Below, in pieces: positions 1 through 5,547 of a stretch of DNA of 5,547 nt (the stretch's first letter is position 1; each line of letters begins with the position of its first letter). The translations under genes and the position numbers were made by a program. The DNA comes from Gammaproteobacteria bacterium (GTDB taxonomy: Bacteria; Pseudomonadota; Gammaproteobacteria; QNFN01): positions 1 to 5,547 of the forward strand of contig QNFN01000146.1 of NCBI GenBank assembly GCA_003645555.1, given 5' to 3'. Below the pieces are notes generated by a model. That model saw nothing but the letters and a program-made list of their open reading frames with translations. It ran no database searches and was not told the DNA's origin.

Positions 1-342
1 CCGCGCCGGCCGTCGCGGGCAACGCACACCACCCGCCGTCAGTGTGACTCGGGGACAGTCGAGATCGACGCCATGAAAGCCCCCGACCCGCTCCAGTTCA
101 AGGGCCTCGGCCGTCAACCGCAAGGTCAGCGAGGCACCCTCGCCCCATCGCCAGTCGAGATCCAGCCCGCGTGCATTCCAACCGACCCCGACAAGCTCCT
201 CGAGTTGCAGCTTCCCACCCGGTGGCTCCGGAGACGAAGCCGTGGCCCCGGCAAGCAGACATGCCAACGGCACCCAGGCGATGCGCGACAGGCGAACGGA
301 GCTTCTGAGTCGCGTTCCAGCCGTGACAGACGACCCACGCAA
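1..342 (-). CDS. Hypothetical exported protein, 5' part only (runs off left edge)
   Basis: I do not recognise this protein. The minus-strand frame read from a TTG at 342-340 stays open for 114 codons to the window edge, with mostly G/C third positions. The predicted N-terminus has an arginine-rich start (residues 11-20), a hydrophobic stretch (about 21-33, IAWVPLACLLAG) and a plausible signal peptidase I site after ATA (33-35). That suggests a secreted or membrane-anchored protein. PLAC (25-28) is a poor lipobox. The mature part (44-108) alternates hydrophobic and polar residues in beta-like strands (for example LTLRLTAEALEL) with two cysteines at 96 and 108. This loosely recalls the repetitive beta strands of AsmA/YdbH-type envelope proteins, but that is only an impression. 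The TTG lies four bases past the cysM stop, so the two genes are probably cotranscribed. No ATG is in frame and the Shine-Dalgarno is weak, so the start is uncertain. A competing frame from a GTG at 338-336 closes at 126 and lacks the signal-like N-terminus. Confidence 0.55.
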   Translation of the reverse strand, partial: MRGSSVTAGTRLRSSVRLSRIAWVPLACLLAGATASSPEPPGGKLQLEELVGVGWNARGLDLDWRWGEGASLTLRLTAEALELERVGGFHGVDLDCPRVTLTAGGVRCPRRPAR

Positions 343-345
343 GGA

Positions 346-1239
346 TCAGTCGCCGGGGAAAACCCCGGTCGAGAGGTAGCGGTCGCCGCGATCGCAGATA
401 ATAACGACGATCAGCGCCTCGCTGACCTCCTCGGCCAGGCGTCGGGCCGCCGCGATGGCGCCACCTGAGGAGACTCCGGCGAAAATTCCCTCGCTCGCCG
501 CCAACGCACGGGTCGTCTCTTCCGCCTCCTGCTGGGTGACGTCGATGACGCGGTCAACCCGCTCCGGCTCGAAGATCTTCGGCAGGTAGGCCTCGGGCCA
601 GCGGCGAATCCCGGGGATGCTGGCCCCCTCGGCCGGCTGCACGCCGACCACCTGCACCGTCGGATTCTGCTCCTTGAGGTAACGCGACACCCCCATGATG
701 GTCCCGGTGGTGCCCATCGAACTGACGAAGTGGGTCACACGACCGGCCGTCGCCTGCCAGATCTCGGGACCGGTCCCCTCGTAGTGGGCACGCGGATTGT
801 CCGGGTTGGCGAACTGGTCGAGCACCCGGCCACGCCCGTCTCGCTGCATCTCCGTGGCCAGGTCGCGCGCGCCCTCCATACCCTCCTGTTGCGACACCAG
901 GATCAACTCGGCGCCAAAAGCGCGCATGACGGCACGCCGCTCCAGGCTCAGGTGGTCCGGCATGATCAGCTGCATACGGTAGCCACGAATCGCCGCCGCC
1001 ATGGCCAACGCAATCCCGGTATTGCCGCTGGTCGCCTCGATCAGGGTATCGCCGGGACTGATCTCACCGCGCGCCTCGGCATGACTGATCATGCTCAGTG
1101 CCGGACGATCCTTGACCGAGCCGGCCGGATTGTCCCCTTCGAGTTTGGCCAGCAGGGTGTTGTCGTTGGCGACCGGAAGACGTTGCAGCCGCACCAGCGG
1201 CGTGTGGCCAATCTGCCGATCCAGGGTCGGGTAGTGCAT
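346..1239 (-). CDS. cysM: Cysteine synthase B (O-acetylserine sulfhydrylase B, CysM)
   Basis: This cytoplasmic PLP enzyme makes L-cysteine from O-acetylserine and sulfide. The CysM form is known to accept thiosulfate as well, giving S-sulfocysteine. The 297-residue protein is near the usual length (E. coli CysM has 303), with a slightly short C-terminus ending FPGD. Family marks are NPAGSVKDR (38-46) with the PLP-binding Lys43, TSGNTG (70-75) contacting the substrate carboxylate, the phosphate-binding GTTGT loop (176-180), the CysM-like IPGIRRWPEAYLP (208-220), GVSSGG (255-260) and IICDRGDRYLSTGVF (280-294). Cys282 and the RRWP segment favour CysM over CysK. I chose the ATG at 1239-1237 because homology begins at once (IGHTPLVRLQ at 10-19) and a GAAGG lies six bases upstream. 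The frame extends 62 codons further upstream, but that part shows no family similarity. The gene is divergent from the binding-protein/kinase pair and leads a likely operon with the exported protein downstream. Confidence 0.95.
   Translation of the reverse strand: MHYPTLDRQIGHTPLVRLQRLPVANDNTLLAKLEGDNPAGSVKDRPALSMISHAEARGEISPGDTLIEATSGNTGIALAMAAAIRGYRMQLIMPDHLSLERRAVMRAFGAELILVSQQEGMEGARDLATEMQRDGRGRVLDQFANPDNPRAHYEGTGPEIWQATAGRVTHFVSSMGTTGTIMGVSRYLKEQNPTVQVVGVQPAEGASIPGIRRWPEAYLPKIFEPERVDRVIDVTQQEAEETTRALAASEGIFAGVSSGGAIAAARRLAEEVSEALIVVIICDRGDRYLSTGVFPGD
353..368. other. Small GC-rich hairpin in the last codons of cysM
   Basis: CCGGGG-AAAA-CCCCGG forms a perfect 6-bp G/C stem with a 4-base loop. 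It lies within the last codons of cysM, five bases before the stop codon and about 10 bases before the possible TTG start of the next gene. No U-run follows it on the cysM strand, so it is not a canonical intrinsic terminator. It could slow ribosomes or protect a 3' end, or it may simply reflect the GTTTTCCCCGG codons of the VFPG ending. Confidence 0.35.
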
Positions 1240-1436
1240 CAGACACCTTCGGTTGGTTTCGGATCGAAGCATACCCGCAGGCCGGTCGGCACGGCCAGCA
1301 ACTGCCGGGATGCATTGACCTTTGGGCTCCTGCATAATCGATTGTAGAACTCTAACGACATGACGGGCCGCCAGTTTCCTGGGGAGAAGGAAGGCCAAGC
1401 CCGCACGGTGTGCAGGAACGCCCACTTAGCCAGACC
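1240..1436. promoter_or_regulatory. Divergent intergenic region between cysM and the binding-protein gene
   Basis: This stretch of about 197 bp separates two divergent transcription units, so it should carry promoters for both. The middle (about 1331-1360) is clearly more A/T-rich than its surroundings. It contains the palindrome AATCGATT (1336-1343). On the minus strand TACAAT (1346-1341) is a good -10-like hexamer for cysM, but no matching -35 stands 16-18 bases upstream. On the plus strand CATAAT (1333-1338) is -10-like, and TTGACC (1315-1320) is -35-like but only 12 bases away, too close to pair with it. The promoters are therefore inferred from layout and base composition rather than from a full consensus. 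Confidence 0.4.
1246..1250 (-). promoter_or_regulatory. Ribosome binding site of cysM
   Basis: The minus strand reads GAAGG six bases before the ATG at 1239-1237. This site decides the cysM start in favour of that ATG and against the longer upstream reading frame. Confidence 0.65.
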
Positions 1437-2417
1437 ATGGAACGATTACGTGTCCCGGGTGGCGGAAGCCACTGGTTGACTCGCTGGACGGCGGTGCCTC
1501 GCCTTGCCGCTTGGTTGCTGCCGCTGTTCCTCACGACTCCCGTGACGGCCGATCCTGTAGACGTCATCGTCATTGCCAACGAGAGCGAGATCCACACCCG
1601 GATTCTCACCGCCGCCAGTGAAGAACTTACGGCTCTGGGTAGCACCGCCCGTCTGCTGCCGATCCTGGCGGATGAACTCGAGAGCGAACTGGAGAACCGC
1701 CGTTCCACCGCTCTGGTCGTGACCCTGGGCAGTCGCGCCGCCCGTGAACTGCACGTCAAGATCCCGGTCCCCATGCTGCACGCGGCCATCCCGGCGGCCC
1801 TCTACCCGTCCCTGCAGTCCTCCCCGGAATCTGAACAGCATCCGCAAGGCCATTCGGCACTGTTCCTCGACCAGCCGGCCACACGTCAGATCGATGCAAT
1901 CCACATCACCCTGCCCCAGCTGCAGCGGCTCGGAGTACTTACCAGTCCAGGGACTGAGGCCATGATCGTGCCGCTTCGGGCCGCCGCTAGCGATGCCGGT
2001 ATCGAGATGATCGACACGATCGTCCCTGAGCCTGAGCTGTTGATCCCGCGTGTTGAGCAGCTTCTGCGCTACACCGACGCCCTGCTGATCACACCGGATG
2101 CAAATCTCTACAATCGATACACCTTGCAGAAAGTCCTGCTCGCCGCCTACCGTCAACGCAAACCGGTGATCGGCCTCTCGGCCGCTTACGTCAAGGCCGG
2201 CGCCCTGCTCGCCGTACACGCCGACCCGGAGGCGATCGGGCACGATCTCGGTGAGGCCATCGCCCGATTCATCGAACGCGGACGACTCGATCCACCGAGT
2301 CATGTGCAACGCTTTGCCATCGCGGTGAACCACCACGTCGCCCGTTCGCTCGGCCTGAACCTGCCTGCCGACCAGGAACTGCTCAGGTTGCTCCAGCAGA
2401 GTGAGTCCCGCCAATGA
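1437..2417 (+). CDS. Periplasmic substrate-binding protein, ABC_sub_bind-like family
   Basis: This is a probable exported ligand-binding protein of 326 residues resembling the ABC_sub_bind family (PF04392, the TrpX-like group). An Arg-containing N-terminus is followed by a hydrophobic segment (about 21-33, LAAWLLPLFL) and a signal peptidase site after VTA (36-38). The body alternates beta strands and helices as in two-lobed binding proteins: VDVIVIANES (41-50), TALVVTLGSRAA (91-102), RLGVLTSPG (164-172), and the family-like block DALLITPDANLYN (214-226), KPVIGLSAAYVKAGALLAV (242-260) and FAIAVNHHVARSLGL (293-307). The ligand cannot be read from the sequence. No permease or ATPase gene is visible. 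The gene overlaps the next kinase gene by four bases, which points to a sensory role. The start is uncertain: the ATG at 1437 has no good Shine-Dalgarno, a GTG at 1410 would add nine residues, and a TTG at 1476 preceded by GGAAG would give a compact signal peptide of about 25 residues. Confidence 0.8.
   Translation: MERLRVPGGGSHWLTRWTAVPRLAAWLLPLFLTTPVTADPVDVIVIANESEIHTRILTAASEELTALGSTARLLPILADELESELENRRSTALVVTLGSRAARELHVKIPVPMLHAAIPAALYPSLQSSPESEQHPQGHSALFLDQPATRQIDAIHITLPQLQRLGVLTSPGTEAMIVPLRAAASDAGIEMIDTIVPEPELLIPRVEQLLRYTDALLITPDANLYNRYTLQKVLLAAYRQRKPVIGLSAAYVKAGALLAVHADPEAIGHDLGEAIARFIERGRLDPPSHVQRFAIAVNHHVARSLGLNLPADQELLRLLQQSESRQ
2414..2417 (+). other. ATGA stop-start overlap coupling binding protein and kinase
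   Basis: The kinase ATG (2414-2416) overlaps the TGA (2415-2417) of the binding-protein gene. Only a weak purine-rich sequence (GAGTGAG, about 2399-2405) precedes it. Terminating ribosomes probably reinitiate here, linking the amounts of the two proteins. Confidence 0.75.
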
Positions 2418-5400
2418 TCGGGCGCTCACAAATCCGCCGCCAGATCTTCACCGTGGCCCTGGTCCCGGCCCTGCTGATCGCCCTGGTGCTGATGCTGTTC
2501 TATCTTCAGACCCGGCTCGAGGTACTGGAAGAGAATACGCGGCAACGCATCCAGGCGACTGCCGAGAGCCTTGCATCGACCAGTGAATTTGCCCTTTTTT
2601 CGGGTAATGTCGACCACCTGCGCAGCCTCGGAGTCACGGCGACACTGCGTTCTAGCAACGATTTTGAAGTTGGCATGTTGCGCGACGCGGACGGTCTTCT
2701 GCTCATCGAATGGGGTGCGTCGGAGGCATGGCGGATCCCGTTCGAACGCCTTCCGTCCGCGCCTGGCACCGAGCTGACCGATGATGGACAACGCCTGGTC
2801 TATCACCACCCGGTGACGCTCTCTCCGAGTTCTGCCGACACGCCGCTGGAGATCGGAGGCGAAACAGATGATGCCTCCACGGAAACGGATGTGCTGGGCT
2901 GGATTTCGCTGCAGTACTCGCGTGCAGAGCTGGACCGACAGCGCGACACCATCATCCGTAACAGTGTGCTCATAACTCTCGGCGGCTTGCTCCTGGGGGG
3001 ACTCCTCGCTTTCCGCATGAGCGCCCATCTCGGGGAACGCATCCAGCACCTTGCCGAGACCGTGCGCCGCATCGGCCGTGGTGAGTTCGAGGCCCGGGCC
3101 CAGGTAGACAGCCAGGGTGAACTCGGCGTGCTGGAGCAGGGCATCAACCACATGGCCGCGGCGCTGGCCCAGTCTCGACAGCGCATGCAGCAGGAGATCG
3201 ACGCGGCGACGGTGCAGTTGCGAGAGACTCTCCAGACTGTGGCGGCGCAGGAAACGCGCTACCGGGAGCTGGTGCAGAACGCCAGCAGCATCGTGCTCAA
3301 AACCGACCTCGAAGGTCGCATCACCTTCTTCAACGAATTTGCCGAGAGTTTCTTCGGCTACAGTGAAGATGAGATCGTCGGCCAGTCAATCGTCGGCACC
3401 CTGCTCGAACCGCGTTTCAGCGAATTCCTGACAGCCCTGCTCAATAATCCAGAAACCATCATGCAGGAGCCCACACGGCACGTCACACGTGACGGTCAAG
3501 TGGTCTACGTCAACTGGTCGGTTCGCGTGTTGCAGGATGTCACGGGAGCACGCGCGGGCCTGATCGGCATCGGCATCGACATCACCGATACACACCGTAT
3601 TTCCCGTGCCATCGGCAAACTTTCGCAGGCGGGCACCCGCGACAGCCACCTGTTCCAGGACATTGCGCATGCACTCCAGATCGGGCTCGACAGCACCTGG
3701 TCCGGCATTATCGAAACGGGGAACGAAGGTGCCACGACAACGCGCCTGTTGGCGCTGGTCGACGGCAACGGCACGCCGGTTGACGGTAACGCCACCTTTG
3801 CCGAGGCCTTGGCCGCCGAGACCGCCGAGGGTAATTCGCTGGCTGTCCCGCATGACCTGGCCCGACACCATCCGGCACTCACACGCTTGCCCGGCGGCCA
3901 GGCCGATAGCCTCCATGCGGAACCGATTATCGACCGCAACGGCGCCGTCATCGGCTGTGTCTTCGCCGCCCACGAACAGGCACTGCATCCCACCGCCGCC
4001 GGGGCCAACCTGCTGCGACTGATGGCACGCCGACTGGCCCTGGAACTGCAGCGCCTCAATGACGAACAGGAACTGACCCGAGCGCGTGACGAGGCCCTGG
4101 AGGCGACCGAGGCCAAATCGCGCTTCCTGGCCAACGTCAGTCACGAGATTCGCACCCCGATGAACGGCATCATCGGCTTCAGCAAGCTGCTTGCACGCGA
4201 GAACCTGCCCAGCCGGCAGCACAGCCAGGTCGAAATGATCCAGCAATCGGCGCAGTCGCTCCTCACCATCATCAACGACATCCTCGACCTGTCGAAAATC
4301 GAGGCCGGTAAACTGACCGTCGAACCCGCGAGTTTTAACCTGGTCGAGACCTTCGAGGAACTGATCACCGTGTTCGCGGTGCAAGCCCACCAGAAAGGAC
4401 TGGAGCTGTGCCATCGACTCGACGCCAGGCTGCCGCTGACCATCGTCAGTGATCGCCAGCGCCTGGTGCAGATCCTGATCAACCTCCTCGGCAATGCCGT
4501 GAAGTTCACCGACCAGGGGGTGATCTCGCTGGAGGCGCGGGTCATCGGGCAAGAAGAGAATGAGCGGCTGAGCATCGACGTCATCGACACCGGCATCGGC
4601 ATTGCCGAAGAAGAGCTCGACCACCTGTTCTCCGCCTTCAGCCAGGTCGATTCTTCGGCCGCCCGCCACCATTCTGGAACCGGTCTCGGGCTAACGATTT
4701 CCCGGCAGTTGACCGAACTTCTCAACGGCCGCATCGGGGTCGCGAGCGTGCCCGGACAAGGCTCGCGCTTCTGGATCGAGCTGCCTCTCGAGGGGGCCGG
4801 ATCGAGTCGCCTGGCCGACCGTGCACGGCGGCTTCTCGATGGCAAGCGGATCGTGCTGTTCGAGCATGAGCCGACCACTCGCACCGCCAGTGCCGAGATG
4901 TTGCGGCTGGCCGGCGCACAGGTCACGGCAACCGGAGACGAGGCCCGCCTCGTCGAGTTGCTGGATACCCCGGCCGACCTGGTGGTCGTTGCCCAGGCGG
5001 TCAGGGAGCAGGCTTCCCTGCTGTGCGAACAGCGCTTGCCGGCGGTGCGCGCCAGGTTCAGCGGCCCAGTCCTGATCCTGACCTGCGACAGCATCAACCC
5101 GGTCGAGCCGGACCGCTGCAACGGTTGTATCGAGTGGTGCAAGCCGAAACCCCTGCTGCTCAAAACCCTGGAACAGGGGCCGTCACGTCGCGTCAGCCAT
5201 CCCCGGGGTGGCCCCGTGAACGACCGCTGGCTGTCTGGTCGAAATCTGGTCGTCGCCGACGACAATGCGGTCAACCGCGCGTTGATCGTCACCCTGCTCA
5301 AGCAGTACGGCGCCACCGTAATCGAGGCGCGTGACGGCCTCGAGGCGGTAGCCGCTGTCAGCGACGACTGCCACCTGGTCTTCATGGACCTGCAGATGCC

Positions 5401-5547
5401 GGGCATGAGTGGCATTGAGGCCACCCGACACCTGCGCGACCGGCTCGGGCCGGCCTGCCCGCCGGTCATCGCCCTGACCGCCAGTGCCATGAATGGGGAA
5501 CGCGAGCGCTCACTGACCGCCGGCCTGGACGACCACCTGACCAAGCC
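2414..5547 (+). CDS. BarA/GacS-like hybrid sensor histidine kinase (3' end missing)
   Basis: This is an inner-membrane sensor kinase that autophosphorylates on His and relays phosphate through a receiver. In all, 1044 codons are present and the frame is open at the edge. Domains in order: TM1 (about 11-31); a periplasmic segment (32-182) with the BarA-like SEFALFSGN (57-65); TM2 (183-204); HAMP (about 202-254); a coiled coil; PAS (about 283-393, ending GIDITD); a GAF-like domain (about 398-546); a coiled coil; HisKA with FLANVSHEIRTPMNG and phospho-acceptor His577; HATPase_c with the N box NLLGNAVKFT (690-699), DTGIGI (725-730) and SGTGLGL (754-760); a pseudo-receiver (about 810-925); and a receiver (944 onward) with Asp949/Asp950, phospho-acceptor Asp992 (FMDLQMP), Thr1022 and Lys1044 at the edge. 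In the pseudo-receiver Ala860 stands where the phospho-Asp belongs. An HPt domain probably follows outside. The start ATG overlaps the binding-protein stop (ATGA), implying translational coupling. BarA/GacS kinship rests on the N-terminus, the receiver layout and the cysM neighbour. The PAS, GAF and extra receiver domains make strict orthology doubtful, so no symbol is given. Confidence 0.93.
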   Translation, partial: MIGRSQIRRQIFTVALVPALLIALVLMLFYLQTRLEVLEENTRQRIQATAESLASTSEFALFSGNVDHLRSLGVTATLRSSNDFEVGMLRDADGLLLIEWGASEAWRIPFERLPSAPGTELTDDGQRLVYHHPVTLSPSSADTPLEIGGETDDASTETDVLGWISLQYSRAELDRQRDTIIRNSVLITLGGLLLGGLLAFRMSAHLGERIQHLAETVRRIGRGEFEARAQVDSQGELGVLEQGINHMAAALAQSRQRMQQEIDAATVQLRETLQTVAAQETRYRELVQNASSIVLKTDLEGRITFFNEFAESFFGYSEDEIVGQSIVGTLLEPRFSEFLTALLNNPETIMQEPTRHVTRDGQVVYVNWSVRVLQDVTGARAGLIGIGIDITDTHRISRAIGKLSQAGTRDSHLFQDIAHALQIGLDSTWSGIIETGNEGATTTRLLALVDGNGTPVDGNATFAEALAAETAEGNSLAVPHDLARHHPALTRLPGGQADSLHAEPIIDRNGAVIGCVFAAHEQALHPTAAGANLLRLMARRLALELQRLNDEQELTRARDEALEATEAKSRFLANVSHEIRTPMNGIIGFSKLLARENLPSRQHSQVEMIQQSAQSLLTIINDILDLSKIEAGKLTVEPASFNLVETFEELITVFAVQAHQKGLELCHRLDARLPLTIVSDRQRLVQILINLLGNAVKFTDQGVISLEARVIGQEENERLSIDVIDTGIGIAEEELDHLFSAFSQVDSSAARHHSGTGLGLTISRQLTELLNGRIGVASVPGQGSRFWIELPLEGAGSSRLADRARRLLDGKRIVLFEHEPTTRTASAEMLRLAGAQVTATGDEARLVELLDTPADLVVVAQAVREQASLLCEQRLPAVRARFSGPVLILTCDSINPVEPDRCNGCIEWCKPKPLLLKTLEQGPSRRVSHPRGGPVNDRWLSGRNLVVADDNAVNRALIVTLLKQYGATVIEARDGLEAVAAVSDDCHLVFMDLQMPGMSGIEATRHLRDRLGPACPPVIALTASAMNGERERSLTAGLDDHLTK

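Noticed and set aside
126..338. Minus-strand frame of 70 codons starting at GTG 338, directly after cysM
   Set aside because: It stops at 126, lacks a coherent signal peptide and is rich in Arg, Ser and Cys. The neighbouring frame from TTG 342 is open to the edge and has a signal-like N-terminus, so it is preferred.
73..468. Plus-strand open frame of 131 codons at the left end
   Set aside because: It overlaps the 3' end of cysM antisense. Its composition is low-complexity, Arg/Gln/Pro-rich and without a domain, typical of a shadow frame in GC-rich DNA.
1315..1338. TTGACC and CATAAT as one plus-strand promoter
   Set aside because: The hexamers are only 12 bases apart, far from the usual 16-18, so they cannot form a normal sigma-70 promoter together.
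730..1347. Plus-strand 205-codon frame antisense to cysM
   Set aside because: It is a complete antisense shadow of a well-supported gene, with no recognisable domain.
1240..1425. N-terminal extension of cysM by 62 codons
   Set aside because: CysM homology begins right after the ATG at 1239, which has a good GAAGG site. The extension shows no family similarity and would fill most of the promoter region.
1446..2429. Minus-strand 327-codon frame opposite the binding-protein gene
   Set aside because: The plus-strand protein has a signal peptide and family blocks. The opposite frame has none and is an effect of GC-rich codon use.
3386..4672. Minus-strand 428-codon frame opposite the kinase
   Set aside because: It lies antisense to the PAS, GAF, HisKA and ATPase domains, whose motifs are unmistakable. 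No motif is seen in the antisense product.
4141..5544. Minus-strand 467-codon frame opposite the kinase C-terminal half
   Set aside because: The product is extremely Ser/Arg-rich and without domains, as expected when reading GC-rich codons antisense.

Overview
The window looks like the chromosome of a GC-rich gammaproteobacterium. The evidence is high overall GC, strong G/C preference at third codon positions, a CysM-type cysteine synthase, and a BarA/GacS-type hybrid sensor kinase beside cysM. In Pseudomonas and relatives gacS and cysM also lie close together. The genus cannot be fixed from the sequence.

There are four protein-coding genes in two divergent groups. On the minus strand, cysM (complement 346-1239) is followed almost immediately by the 5' part of an unrecognised exported protein (complement 1-342, running off the left edge). 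On the plus strand, a periplasmic substrate-binding protein of the ABC_sub_bind type (about 1437-2417) overlaps by four bases (ATGA) the start of a very large hybrid histidine kinase (2414 to beyond 5547). The two groups are separated by about 197 bp (1240-1436) that should hold the promoters of both.

The kinase fills more than half the window. In order it has TM1, a BarA-like periplasmic segment, TM2, HAMP, PAS, a GAF-like domain, HisKA (His577), HATPase_c, a degenerate receiver that has lost its phospho-aspartate and carries a cysteine cluster, and a canonical receiver (Asp992). The window stops at the receiver's conserved Lys. A C-terminal HPt domain would be expected just outside.

The simplest reading of the plus-strand pair is a two-gene signalling unit: a secreted binding protein captures a ligand and presents it to the sensor kinase. 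No ABC permease or ATPase is visible. The window has no RNA genes, CRISPR arrays, insertion sequences or tandem repeats that I can support. The most unusual elements are the binding-protein/kinase coupling and the cysteine-containing pseudo-receiver.
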